Counted from the stretch's first letter, positions 37,912-48,640 are shown. The stretch is DNA of 64,000 bases from Paragonimus skrjabini miyazakii (GCA_014338405.1 JTDE01000421.1:55160-119159), one strand, 5' to 3'. Numbers and translations: made by a program. The notes: generated by a model not told the origin, from the sequence alone.

Positions 37912-39120
37912 TCAAGCAATCCGGTTCAACACTAAGTCTTCCCAACATCTAAAATCAATTTTACAACGTGAAAGACTTACCTGCACAGCATCCTGGTATC
38001 TCCGCTTTTGACTATCAGGGTTCCGCTTACCTGATCTCAGTTGTCCATACAGCACCTGCTTCGGGATACGGTCATCGCCCATCCGACGGACGTGACCAAG
38101 CCAACAAAGCTGATTCAACATCAGCAAGGCTTCCATCCCGTTCATGTCCGCTGGCCGCAGTAGCTCAGTGTTCGGAATCATATCCGACCACCGAATAACC
38201 AAGATGCTTTTTAGACATTGCAAATGAAAGCGAATCAGATAACGCACGTTCCGCTGATACAATGTCCACGTTTCACTGCCATACAACAGTATAGACAGCA
38301 CCATTGAGCGGTAGACAAACAGCTTAGTACTCGGCTTTAGGCTGTGGTTCTTCCACACACGTCTTTCAGGACGTCCGAAAGCAGTACTAGCCTTTGCTAC
38401 ACGAGCTCTCAGTTCACGGTCCACGGACAGATCGTTGGACAGATTGCTGCCCAAGTGGCAGAAATCTGTGCAACTGTCGACAATATCTCCATTAACACGA
38501 ATTTGAGGTAAAGGTGCACAGACAACACCTCCGCCCGGAGAAGGCTGAAAGAAAGAAAATATCTTACCTGTGTTGATATCCAGTCCAAACTCGGATGCCG
38601 CGGTCGCGAAAGCCGTAGCCAATCGCTGTAGATCGTCCTCGCTATGTGCGAATAGCGCGCTGTCATCTGCGAACAAGAGCATGCGCATCATTGAGGTATG
38701 TAACCGGGTTGGGGCGCCGAAACGTCTAATATTCAGTAGGCGCCCATCCGTCCGGTACTCAGCCTCAATACCGTCCTCCCCGGAGTCCTGGAAAGCAACT
38801 GTTAGCATGGCAGTCAAATATAAACTAAATAGGGCTGGGGTCAAGACACAACCCTGCTTCACGCCAGTGACAACGTCAAAATCATCAGGGATAGATCCAC
38901 ATGATTTCAACTTCGTCCTCATGCACAAATGCAACAGTCCAATCAAGTTGACGAACTTACCTGGACATCCAAACTCACCAAGCACTGTACACAACGCCTC
39001 GCGGCTGGTTTCGTTCCGGGCACTCCTCTTGAAGCTGTCGAGCAGCGAACACCAGGTCGATCGTACTCCGATTCGCCCGGAATCCGCATTGCTCCTCAGG
39101 AAAATTGGCCTCCAATACAT
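37912..39120 (-). pseudogene. LINE reverse transcriptase, palm and thumb
   Basis: The longest open frame of the window (402 codons), but only residues from about 39 onward are in the RT frame. It shows GVKQGCVLTPALFSLYL (86-102, motif B), LLFADDSALFAHSEDD (148-163, catalytic FADD at 150-153, nt 38673-38662), FGLDINTGK (motif D) and CTDFCHLGSNLS (motif E). Then comes the RTE/CR1-type C-terminal region (SILLYGSETWTLYQRN, CWLGHVRRMGDDRIPKQVLYGQL). With motif A deleted at the 5' junction the enzyme cannot work despite the long frame. The frame ends at a TGA where the family usually has Trp. Confidence 0.9.
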
Positions 39121-39409
39121 CCGTATTCAGCAGGTTCAGAAGGATTCTGGCAAGCACCTTGCCTTCGCAGCTCAGCAGACTGATTCCCCGATGGCTGTCG
39201 GGGCATTGCTTGTTACCCTTACCTTTAAACAAAGATACCAGCACAGCATCCTTGAAATCCTGTGGCATCCTCTTGTGCTTCCAGATGGAGTGAACTAGCT
39301 GGAGCAGTGCACGTTCCATCGCCGGTCCGCCATTCTTCAGGATTTCGCTTGGCAATCCATCTTCGCCTGCAGCCTTACCGTTGCGAAGTTGATCAATCGC
39401 TTTCTGCAA
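38975..39409 (-). pseudogene. LINE reverse transcriptase, N-terminal part
   Basis: Contains LRNGKAAGEDGLPSEILKNGG (RT motif 0/1), FKDAVLVSLFKGKG (motif 1), HRGISLLSCEGKVLARILLN (motif 2) and CGFRANRSTIDLVFAARQLQ. After residues PERNQ the frame leaves the RT: the next motif of the family, containing the catalytic Asp of motif A (FIDLTKAFDS-like), is absent and the protein resumes in another frame at SREALCTVLGEFGCP. Confidence 0.88.
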
Positions 39410-39475
39410 TTCTAGTAAATCCGTGTCGAGAGCAAGTGAGGACTTGATGGCCTGTTGCCTGTTGCTTACTGTACC

Positions 39476-39877
39476 ATGCCCTGCACTGGACGAACATAGA
39501 CCATTTCGCGTTGTCAGTTTGTACTTGATTCGTCCCGGACGGTACTAATTCGTGCAACGTTCACTCCTATAGAACTTGAGCCACTCTTCTGATTATGGTT
39601 TGCAAGGCAGGGTGTTAAGCACTATTCTTTTGACTTGCACTTGGCCTGATCAGAATATTGTATATAAACGCATAGACATGGCACTGGATGCGGTAGGCAC
39701 TACCGAAGTTGCCTGACCGTCCCTGAGGGGAAGGAACACTCTAATTTTGTAACTGCATTTGATAACAGTATAAATCAGTTTTACCAAACCGTCAGGCGTA
39801 CTAATCAGGAAATAGTCTGCTAATCGCCATTCGGTTTTTTTTATTGCGGTGCTATAATTTGAAGGTTATTAACGATA
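39476..39877. other. No recognisable gene
   Basis: About 400 bases between the LINE truncation point and a SINE; nothing identified. Confidence 0.45.
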
Positions 39878-39995
39878 GATAGAGCGAAACTCGAGTCTAG
39901 TGCTTCTTTTCGAAAAGGGCCGATTGGAAGGTCTATGGGAATGCAACAGTTGCAATCAATTGTGGGTGATGTTCAATCTGTATGAAAAGGAAATT
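39878..39995 (+). mobile_element. Hammerhead SINE, 5'-truncated inside the ribozyme
   Basis: It begins in the 3' half of ribozyme stem II (AGAGCGAAACTCGAGTCTAG) and continues through the tail (GATTGGAAGGTCTATGGG ... GATGTTCAATCTGTATG). The triplet GTC and stem I strand TAGTGC are kept; the tRNA-like head and CTGACGA are absent. Confidence 0.8.
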
Positions 39996-42176
39996 TTTTC
40001 ATTGACAATACTCAAAGTGTACAAAGTTATACCCATCCAATTCACTGTTGTTCAAGAGGAAGAGATTTTGAGTGATCAAAACATATAACCATAATTGTCA
40101 AAAAACGTATTCCATTGCCTATTTATATAATGAGTATGTTTCCTGCAACTGTACTGCATCTCACACTCAACTTGTGACCAGAAGCAACTTGTGTTTTATA
40201 CCGGTCGACATAATACTGTCACATGGTTCACTAACCATATAAGATTCCAGTCGATTTTCAATCACTAATATCGATTTGAAATATTTATAAACTGAGTCAC
40301 TGATCAGCTCGGATGTATGACATGCATGTCGTTTTGGTAGTTACTCAGCTTTTTGTTAAAATACTGTACAGTTGAAGTGATGAAAGTCTCTAAATTTGTG
40401 ATGAATTTATGAATCATAGATGGCCATAGGCACATGCATGCTGCAATTGTTGATTTACGCTTAACACTCAGATAAGCTAGTAAGCCATATAGATGTGAAC
40501 AATTTATCGCTTAAGTCTGGATTATTTTTACGTAAAAGTTTGGGTCATTAAATTGTTAGGTAGCAACAAAAACTCGTTTTTTTAAATTAATTACTGACCC
40601 CAATTAAATGAAAATAATACGGGAACAATGAAAATGGCATTATTATCTGGCTTGGTTTTCTCCATAATGAATTCTCCGACGGTAGTCTACTGAGGCTATC
40701 CTGGGATTGCAAACCAGCTCCTATGCAGCAATACCTAATGAACTTAGTTCATTCTCACAGGAATTCCGAAGGCTACAAGGTGAGCAGGTGTTCACCAACA
40801 CAGTCTATAACTCCCACAGCTAATAACGTATGGTTCTAATCAGAATTTTTATGATCGTTGCTTAGGGACCCTCATCCTTATCAAGCCTAAATTTTATTGC
40901 TTCGGGGTTACAAATTTTGGAGTTCTCCGCTAGGTTTTGTTACCTGCATAGATCCTGGATGTGCCTTTGAAGTTCATCTGGACCGATGTTACCTACGTGG
41001 TTGAGACATTCAGCAAAAATCTAACTTCCGATTTATCCTCTCCAACTCGAGAATAATTGCTGTTGAGTCTGAAGAATGCAGAAATCTTGCCCACTGCGTC
41101 TGTCATCAATCTAGTGAAACCCTTTGCAGTCTCGATGGCGCGAATTCCACTCAGACCACGTATATGCATCACTAACAAGCTAGAATAAGAGCAAACCTTG
41201 AATCTGCTGCTTCTCTTCGGAGTAGGTCAGTAAGAGTGCGTGAAGACTGTGACCAAATCCAGTGAGTGTACAGTATTTAACAATCTAAATTCTCAAATGT
41301 CGGTCAGCAGTCTATGTATCAATTTGAACTCACCAGTAGTCTATGTACGTCTATTTCCTGTGCTGCAATTTTGGGAAACAAAACAAGCCATATCATTTTT
41401 GGTGGGTTTCATTATTGTACGATCAGGCACACTAACTTTAATACTAACTGTGTTAATTCGGTTGTAAACCAATTAGTTAATATGTACAAATGGGAATAGT
41501 GTTAACCCTATTATACTGTTTATTTTGCGAAACTTTGCATTCCCATGAAGAGCAAATTATTTCTCCATCCACTCCTGAGTCTATATCAAACTGCACGTAC
41601 GTTCATCTGTTGTTAGTTTCGAACAAACAGCATTGTTTACCTACTTGGATTCCCTGAGCCTGAGAATTGTTTGGGGGAAACAAAGAAGTGAAATCCAGGA
41701 ACTGGAACACAAACACATCCACACACACGACTCCGTATGTTTTAGTGGACCTAGTTTCACCCTACTCTTTGTTCCTCACGTGTATGTCGTTTTTTGTGAA
41801 ATCTAATGTGAAGAGCAGCATACGACAGATGGTATCCGGTTCTTGGCTTGCCACAAAAGTAGTTCCGCACGTTGTTATCAAGACTAAGCTAAGCAGTTGA
41901 GTTTATCATTCAGTATGCACATCAGTGTTAAGGTTTACTGGTATCTGGTTACAGAAGAGAAAATGTGACGAACAACTGTTTTCGATAATTCATCACCAGA
42001 TCACTACAAATATATAGATTCAGCAAAATCAAAAACAGTTTGTACACAAGACGAAGGGGTTCAGCAGAATGTCACTACATCATGTAGAGCGTTACAAAAT
42101 ATCCATACCTCTATAGGCTAGTCACTCAGAGAGCAAATCACCAGTGTAAATGATCGGTGGTTTGGAGTTTGAATGG
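39996..42176. other. No recognisable gene
   Basis: Short frames only (longest 77 codons). Confidence 0.45.
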
Positions 42177-42554
42177 TCATACAGACTTATGGTGTGACCT
42201 TTTGTGTGAACACAAAATCGGATTACGCAATCGGATGGTGATCAACTCAGCAGTAGCCAGCATCCGTTGTCTAACAAGTTTGGGGTGGTATATCGGGACT
42301 TTGTAGACAACACGGAACGCCTGATTGAGGTCAACCCAGTGATCAGTATCTGCCAAGTGTTGATGAATTTGGTTGAACCTGTCCCGAGCCACGTTGAATG
42401 GTGTACTTTGGTCCGTTTTGACAAAAGCCTTGTCGTGCGACCTACCTATTCTGCCGTACAACAGCAGGAAAACGAGTAAACAACCATGGACTGGTTGAGG
42501 ACAGGGAGTTTGCCTTTCAATCTCAAAGTCAGCAGAGGGGATGTGGTGGATCAA
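42177..42554 (-). pseudogene. PLE GIY-YIG domain and C-terminus
   Basis: 125-codon frame; the real protein enters it at about residue 30 (LLLYGRIGRSHDK, equivalent to YVGRT). A neighbouring frame gives VVYSFSCCCTAE, the GIY half. The C-terminal part INQIHQHLADTDHW-like region, FRVVYKVPIYHP and IRLRNPILCSHKRS match the ends of other PLE copies here (FQIVYRVPRNRF, IRLRNRNICAHKK). Confidence 0.85.
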
Positions 42555-42819
42555 CTGCGTAGCGTTGCCACCGGAATTGTGCGTCTGAGAGTCTGATAAA
42601 GTCGAAGGTTTAATGTCTCTGTTACAGCGTCATTCTTAGAATGGAGGTGGATGAAAACAGCCTTCTTTTCTGCCGTGATAATTCGGTTCCGTGGCTTAGA
42701 CACAATCATGTTCCGGGTTATGAAACGATCCGACTAGCCATTTTTCCGCAACACATTGTCGATTGTCTCCAGTTCCTGGTCTATTATGTCTGCAGAACAA
42801 AATTTCATTGTTCTACTAT

Positions 42820-43125
42820 TCAGGCAGCGGACGAGGTTTCGTTTTGTTTTAAAGACACGAACACATTAGAATTTGTATATTGCCCAGGCCAATTAGCTCT
42901 AAGATAAACGGAGCGTTCTAAACCACCATCTAGGTGCCTATTCAATTTCACATTGAGAAAGTGAAACGAGTTTTCTGATTCCGTTTTAGAAGTAAACGGC
43001 ATGGCAGGGTGCGCCTGGTTGTATAATTGGACGACACCGGGTAGATCTTGCTCAGATTTCAGTAGAACGAAAATATCGTATCTGGTTATATCAATGAACA
43101 CTATGAACCTAGGTGATTGAATCAT
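42820..43125 (-). pseudogene. PLE RT C-terminal part and connector
   Basis: 101-codon frame. DIFVLLKSEQDLPGVVQLYN follows the position of the catalytic motif, which reads RYDIF instead of RYVDDIF. Then PAMPFTSKTESENSFHFLNV and RHLDGGLERSVYLRANWPGQYTN. The continuation toward the GIY-YIG domain lies in another frame around 42600-42840. Confidence 0.85.
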
Positions 43126-43130
43126 TTAGC

Positions 43131-44349
43131 TGGCAACTTTCGTTTATAGCTTAATGGTAACTTCCGAACAGAAATGCAAAATAATCGAATGGAAAAACAT
43201 ACTATACCATTGCCTATACAACACTTGCCTGGAGCCAGCGTGCTGCAAACTCCTTGATGCAATTATCTGGTCGGCAATGATGGATATGGCATAGAACATC
43301 AGTAACCCGCTAGATGATGCTCATCTCATTATTGTTTAGTAAGAAATACAGATGGAAGGTTTGAACTTTAGCAAATGCGATATTCACTGAATATAATTAA
43401 ACAAACTGAATTTAAAACGATAAGTCGGACATTGATGGATGTTAACACTGGCTCGTTGGGGAATTGTGCTCACTTTTGCATTACAGAACGACGAGGGCAT
43501 GAGGACGTGAACAACAGATTGAATACTAACGAACCAACAATCCCTACTATCCACTCTATTGTGTAAGGCCAACTCAGCTTAAAATTCACACCAACAATTT
43601 CTTGAACACATGGGACAGGTTTAAACTGTTTTATTTCAGCTCCTTCGGCCAACTTCAAGAACCGTAACTTGTGATGGTGTATGAAATCTGATGACAAATT
43701 CATGTTGTGATCTGCTAGAGACATTTGATATCCAGCTGGCAATTGATAATTGACAACGGATTACGTTTTGAGACTCGTTTGTATTTGAAGCCAAAGCCCG
43801 ATCCGCGTTTTTAAGTAGATTGGTGCGGGTAAATAAGGACAGTTATAGACAGTGCGATTTGGTGCCAATCGGGTGATCACTTTTGAAGTTAGAAGCGGTT
43901 GTTCAGCTTTCAACTCCGGTTCAGTGAAGTGATAGGCTACCGAATCGTTCACACCACAGTTCAGTGAAAACGAAATTATTGGCTACATCACAACTCTTGC
44001 TATATTTCCTGTTCACAGTTAATTGTGACATTTAACAGACCGATTGGACATCAATTCCTTTCCATGATTTTAATGAGACGACAAGTTTAACATGCTGTGG
44101 TTAACAGTCGTTTCACCATTCTTGTGCATGAAGGTGACTGAACCCATCGAAACATGTACAACCTGCAATAAAATTGTGTGACCTTTCCGCGTTGTCCGAT
44201 ATGTTCGTCTTGCTTTGAACGATGGTCACTTATTAATGGAATCGACAGACTGGTACACATACAACAGAATATCAGAAATAGAAGAAACGAATGATTGCGT
44301 TTTAAAGTTACTGGGGGAAAACCGGAACAACGACTGAGACAAAATTATA
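43131..44349. other. No recognisable gene
   Basis: Several minus-strand frames of 60-90 codons (43384-43952) lie where the N-terminal part of the adjacent PLE would be, but I cannot match them to PLE motifs. Confidence 0.4.
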
Positions 44350-44450
44350 AGACTCATCCCAGTTACTGTTTTCATATTTATTGTGTTGTAATTAGCCTGA
44401 TGATCAAACACAGAAAACAAGTCTTGTTCGCTACCTTGTCGTTCTCATAC
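44350..44450 (+). mobile_element. PLE subfamily A 3' tail (solo piece)
   Basis: Matches 15740-15840: GACTCATCCCAGTTACTG, TTCATATTTATTGTGTTGTA, then the CTGATGA module and TTGTTCGCTACCTTGTCG. No coding sequence remains on its left. It supplies the best-preserved hammerhead-like module of this subfamily. Confidence 0.85.
44393..44433 (+). ncRNA. Hammerhead-like module of PLE 3' tail
   Basis: Stem I TAGC (44393-44396) pairs with GCTA (44430-44433). Core CTGATGA (44397-44403) and GAAA (44413-44416) are intact. Stem III pairs AACAA (44416-44420) with TTGTT (44424-44428), loop GTC, followed by C, giving an NUH site TTC. The nine bases in the stem II position (TCAAACACA) pair hardly at all. The canonical core with no proper stem II makes activity doubtful. 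Confidence 0.45.
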
Positions 44451-45045
44451 CATTCATGTTATTACACATCATAAACAAAGTTTGAGATACGTGACCGATA
44501 GTAAAACAGTCACATGTTACTGGCAAATTTCGGTTTTAAAAGTGCATTTAACAGATATAGAAACACGCTCCTGGTGAGAGTTTGGAAAAGAATCACGATT
44601 GACTCCGGTTTGATTTACGAAGGACGGAAGAATCAGATTTATCTCCCGTGGACATGTTAAATAGAAGTTGTGTTGAGTAGTGGAGAGGCGACAGTTGATC
44701 TGTACGGGCGTTATGCATGGAAACGGTACTGACGCAATCCTTGGAAAGAGTTGACATATTTGTTTGAGAAACGCAACAATAAGTGTCGTTTTGGCGTACC
44801 TTCATGGCTAAAAGTGGGAGCGAGTAGGCTGCACCAGATATCGAATGAGGTATGAAATTTTGTGTCAATTTTTATAGATACTACACGTGTCACCAGTGGG
44901 ATTGTTTGCCAGTAAGATTACTATATACGTATGAACCCTACGTAATAAGAAAGTGGCTAGCAATTCTTAAATTATGAGTGTTTGGGCAAAATCACCTGTA
45001 TTCCCTACATACAACACGTCTGAAAACTTATGGATCAGACCTGAA
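44451..45045. other. No recognisable gene
   Basis: Overlapping minus-strand frames of 60-91 codons without motif. Confidence 0.45.
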
Positions 45046-45590
45046 TTAGTCTAAGGAAAGAGGATCAAGCTGAGCATTCAAATCGCCCGTTAGTATGATG
45101 ATGTTTAAGTGTTTAGTTTGCCTCAGGAGGTCAACGAGGGCGTCATAGAACGCATCCTTGGTAGCATCCGCACAACTGTCCGTTGAGGCGTTCGTCGATG
45201 TAATGAATACACAACGCCTTTCTGATTTGCGTCGACAGGTTTTAACCGACGTACTGAGTCTGTCAGCGCACAAGCGAATGTTCACTAGGATCCAGTCGAG
45301 AAAGCATTGCTCTGCTCTGGAACTCAGTGCGATTCCCACTCCAGCTTGACCGCCAGATTCAGCTTTGGTGTCACCAGAAACCCTGAGAGAAGCGATTGGA
45401 TCGACAGGTATCTAGAGATGAGCTCAAATGGATAACTGTGCTAGAATCGTAGACTCGCGTCTCCGACACACAGCACACATCAATGCCCAGACTTGAGAGA
45501 GTACTTGCCAGAGCAGCTTACTGACTGGCTTGCCGGAGAGTGCGGACATCGAAAACGCCGATGTTTGCCAGTTGTATTGGTGTTAGGAAA
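45046..45590 (-). pseudogene. LINE apurinic-like endonuclease fragment
   Basis: Minus-strand N-terminal endonuclease (EEP fold) of a LINE, probably the family of the 37.7-kb element. From 45590 downward: NIGVFDVRTLRQASQ, a stop, ALASTLSSLGIDVCCVSETRVYD (catalytic Glu of the SET motif), a frameshift near 45400, GVGIALSSRAEQCFLDWI, KSERRCVFITSTNASTDS and ILTGDLNAQLDPLS (the GDxN catalytic motif, near 45075). It ends at 45046 with a stop and no RT follows, so this copy is truncated at its 3' side, by deletion rather than normal 5' truncation. Confidence 0.85.
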
Positions 45591-46330
45591 CAATTATCAC
45601 CAGAGGACACAGGGAAATCAAAAAAAATTGTGAAGCAAAATAGCAGGAGAAGATCGTGATCGATGAATATTGTCACTGTCAGGAGAACGATAAATTGTGG
45701 TATTTCCAGGGCATTTATGGCGCAGAAGGGGTTAACATGAGAGAACCTACCCCGAGTCTCTGACTCAAAAGCGTCACCTGGGAGAAAACATGATATGGGG
45801 TTTTTTATGAGAGACTACCCGGAGCCAGTGAACCAATAGTCTGACTCAACTGGCAGTGAGGGGCTTGCCTAGCCGGAGGGCGCAGTGATTAAGACGTTGA
45901 TGTCCCATTCTGAGTGGATGTATTCGAAACTACATCAAGTTTCTCGGTGTTACCGGATGTTTATCGACCGTATTGGATAATACGCCGGCGGTCACGGTCA
46001 ACAGTTGGGCGATCGGAGTGCTCTTTGTTTAAGGGTACCTTTTCTACCCCCCTTCTTCCTGATACGAAAGACAGCAGTGCCGCAACTATAAAAATAGTTC
46101 TGGTGTATTTTCATAGGATAGTGCCCCACTCCCTAAGCACTCCTACGCGGTCAGTAGTGCGACACACAATCCTATGAGTGTAAGTGCTTTTCGTCTGGCT
46201 GTTCCCCTTTGGTCTGTCTGACAAAGTTGCACCTGGAAGGAACGGAGTTCTTGTCAACATAGCCTACCGGATCAAAACAGTACACAAGCCCGACCACCTC
46301 GCCAAGGTAGCAGTGTAAGTCAGGAGTGTT
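45591..46330. other. Possible LINE leader and tRNA-like block
   Basis: On the minus strand this precedes the endonuclease and may be its leader. On the plus strand 45875-45935 contains GGGCGCAGTGATTAAGACG and GTATTCGAAAC, which resemble pol III A and B boxes but are closer together than in a real tRNA. No tRNA gene is called. Confidence 0.3.
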
Positions 46331-47239
46331 TGATTATGGTAATGTATAATCCACATGAACAATTGGTAGAAAGCGTTGAACCTAACTGTATTATCGGTCA
46401 CACGTTTTATTAGCTAAGTACAATCATCGTGCATATACACACTCGCTCAGAATTGCCCACCGCACAATTCATTGTTCCAACTTGTCCGTAATCATACGGT
46501 TTTCGTTTTACCAGGTTTCTGTTTACGAATACCTACCGCACTAGGAGAACATATTACTACTGTGCACCTGAGTGTCAGGAAGAAGCAAACTAACGTGGTT
46601 TATACTTGTACATCATATTTTAACCACTTTCGGATGCCAACTGTACTGTGACTTGAACGCAATAAGAGACAAAAGGTTTTACTGTTTTGTTTTATATCTA
46701 TTCCGAGGCGATTTACATGATCGTCTCAATCAACAGCAGCCTAGGAAGCCTGCTGTTACTTACGTCACGTTCACAATAATAATGTGCAATCGGGCCATGA
46801 TATGTTAAGAGGTCTCTTTTTCCAATAGCATTTTTAAGATATCAGCCGTGTCCACTTGATTCTCATAACAAGCTAAGTAATGTACGCCGTACACCTGATC
46901 CCAGTTCTTTGTAAGTTTTTCATGTGTTTTAACGTCCAACAGTACTTCATGGGTCCTGTGTTCGAATAACTCAGGACATTACAGCGATCGGTTCATCGCA
47001 AAGTAACATGGGGTGCAGAATATCTTCAGTTCTCCAGCTTTGCCAGAATAGTATACAAGCGGAGTTAAATCAAAACTCTATTTCATAGGGCTAGACATAT
47101 TTACACCCCTGATAAGCTTCAGATGGAACAATAAATTCTGAGAAAAACGTTACCGGCAAATAGATATTCTGAAACGTTCATAGACATTCAAAACAGGGTG
47201 ACCAAATGCAATGAATCAGTGCTAACAGATCAAAAGAAA
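46331..47239. other. No recognisable gene
   Basis: Short frames only. Confidence 0.45.
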
Positions 47240-47860
47240 TATATATTCTTATTTTTCCAATTCACAGGTGATCACTTGGCAAGCGGCATCAAGCACAAAT
47301 TGCAAAGTACTTATGCATCTGCACAATTACGCTTGGTTCAAACCACCAAAGGACCCGTTCTATGCAATCGCGAACTCAATCTGTCTAGTCTTTCTGTCTC
47401 TCACGTTGTTTATCAGTTCACTTGCAGGCAGAACAGATCGACGGCTATCACATCGAGTGGTATGACACGTCCCGAACTGCTTAAAACAACTCATGACACA
47501 ACAATCTCAAATCGGTGAATCCGTTACTCGAAGCCACGTATCATCGACTGCCAGACGCCTTGTGATAACAGGTCACCAGGTTGATCCACTTAGATTATTG
47601 AAATTATTGTTACACCAACAGAACCCGAAGCTACTGGTCTTTAGCGAAGCCATGTTGATCAGAGCTCACCAGCCGGCGATATGTGCATAAAAGTGGTCGA
47701 AACAACTTCTAGGATTGCCGTGGTGGTGATGACATAATACGTGGTGTCTGTATGCGTGTCCATACTTTATCTATCTCTAATTGTCCGTCATACATAACTT
47801 GCATGCTTTACGTTAGCAACTGATGACAGTAAACGAAATGTTAACATATCGTAACATACA
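47240..47860 (+). pseudogene. Penelope-like element, GIY-YIG end and 3' tail
   Basis: Plus-strand C-terminal part of a PLE in shifting frames: GDHLASGIKHKLQSTYASAQLRLV then LNLSSLSVSHVVYQFTCRQ (the GIY strand as VVYQFTC), then in the next frame GRTDRRLSHRVV (the YIG strand) and finally GHQVDPLRLL, NPKLLVFSEAMLIRAHQPAICA. A stop is followed by a PWWW-like end and about 130 bases of tail with a hammerhead-like module. Wording differs from the 14.1- and 16-kb elements, so it is a further subfamily. Confidence 0.82.
47812..47855 (+). ncRNA. Hammerhead-like module in PLE 3' tail
   Basis: CTGATGA (47820-47826), CAGTAAAC in the stem II position, GAAA (47835-47838), stem III ATGT/ACAT with loop TA, site ATA, and a stem I of GTTAGCAA with TCGTAAC (bulged). 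A second copy lies at 55733-55775. Stem II is very short. Like subfamily A, the module sits about 130 bases after the PLE coding end. Confidence 0.42.
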
Positions 47861-48479
47861 TGATGTAGCTCAGGACTGTTGGCTATTATGCCACAGACAG
47901 CGTCACACTGTCCATCACAGTTTCGAACTGTCATAATTACTGCTTAGCATATGTACAAAACTAAGCCGCCTCTGATTCACCCTTAAAATTCAAACGTTGG
48001 TCGTGTAATCTTATAGAGGCAGAGCTATGGCACAACTGTGTAGCAAATGTTCCTATTTAGCGTGACCCGCTTTTGTCTTCCTCACTAGCCTTCTGTCATA
48101 TCCGTTACATATGTTCCTAGTTAGCTACTTTCGACGGAACACTCACGGCATGTTTGATACTAGACGATCCAGCAACTCATACTTCTTATATCTACCGTTA
48201 ACCATTTTGTGGACGATTTTTTGGTTTAGTCTTTAGTTCGAGGTATTTACCAAACCAACTTGTCCAAGTGTTAATTCTCCAATTTATTTAAAATAAGAGA
48301 GACATGATTGTGTTTGATACACTGCCGGAATTATAACAGCATGATGTGTGGAAGTTCCCGAAGCACATCCTATTAGTGAGTGACAGTAAATTCACCTAAA
48401 CTGTAGGAATACTGCGGACAGCGATACGGATTTTTCGATGCCACGTTACCGGCTGAATTGATCTAAATCACAATCTCGT
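47861..48479. other. No recognisable gene
   Basis: Nothing identified. Confidence 0.45.
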
Positions 48480-48640
48480 GATGTAATTGTTTGACTAATT
48501 GCTTTTTATTTTGATCGCTTGACAACCATGATGATATAAAATGCTATGTAATTGGCTCGATGATGAATAACCGAAAACAGACTGTTCACCAAAACATCTT
48601 TTCACTTCTAATAAACTCATGGGGCTATTCGAATCGGTGA
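48480..48640 (+). mobile_element. PLE non-coding terminal fragment
   Basis: Similar to 57580-57740: TATGTAATTGGCTCGATGATG against TATGTAGTTGGTCCACTGATG, then GAAAAC and TTC(A/G)CCAAA. Non-coding, probably the terminal repeat region that follows the subfamily A tail. Confidence 0.6.
48552..48592 (+). ncRNA. Hammerhead-like module, second PLE type
   Basis: TTGG (48552-48555) pairs with CCAA (48589-48592). The core reads ATGATGA where CTGATGA is expected, then ATAACC, GAAA (48573-48576), stem III AACA/TGTT with loop GAC, and site TTC. The paralogous copy at 57661-57701 has CTGATGG. The two copies complement each other's defects, so the ancestor probably had the complete core. Confidence 0.38.

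Larger units (their letters stand above)
37687..39475 (-). mobile_element. 5'-truncated non-LTR retrotransposon (LINE)
   Basis: Minus-strand LINE holding reverse transcriptase and C-terminal zinc finger, with no endonuclease upstream; truncation at about 39475 fits 5' truncation during target-primed reverse transcription. The phrases GISLLSCEGKVLARILLN, CGFRANRSTIDLVFAARQLQEE and GVKQGCVLTPALFSLYL resemble the RTE/CR1-like elements common in flukes; the clade should be set by phylogeny. Lesions: loss of RT motif A with a frameshift near 39030, and two in-frame TGA codons near the 3' end. Related pieces lie at 45.0-45.6 kb (endonuclease) and 53.0 kb (last codons). Confidence 0.9.
42177..43130 (-). 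mobile_element. Penelope-like element fragment, RT end to GIY-YIG
   Basis: Minus-strand PLE from the RT catalytic motif through connector to C-terminus, spread over several frames. Reading from 43125 down: RYDIFVLLKSEQDL (YVDD motif with residues lost), SFHFLNVKLNRHLDGGLERSVY, SGQYTN-like connector, then NLVRCLNSRTMKFCSADIID and VVYSFSCCCTAE in a different frame, a stop, VGRT/IGRSHDK, and a C-terminus HQHLADTDHWVDLNQAFRVVYKVP. At least three frameshifts and three stops. Subfamily unlike the 14.1-kb element. Confidence 0.87.

Noticed and set aside
38570..39298. 242-codon plus-strand frame
   Set aside because: Antisense shadow of the LINE reverse transcriptase, whose motifs are on the minus strand.
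42641..42907. 88-codon plus-strand frame
   Set aside because: Antisense to the PLE connector, which reads NLVRCLNSRTMKFCSADIID on the minus strand.
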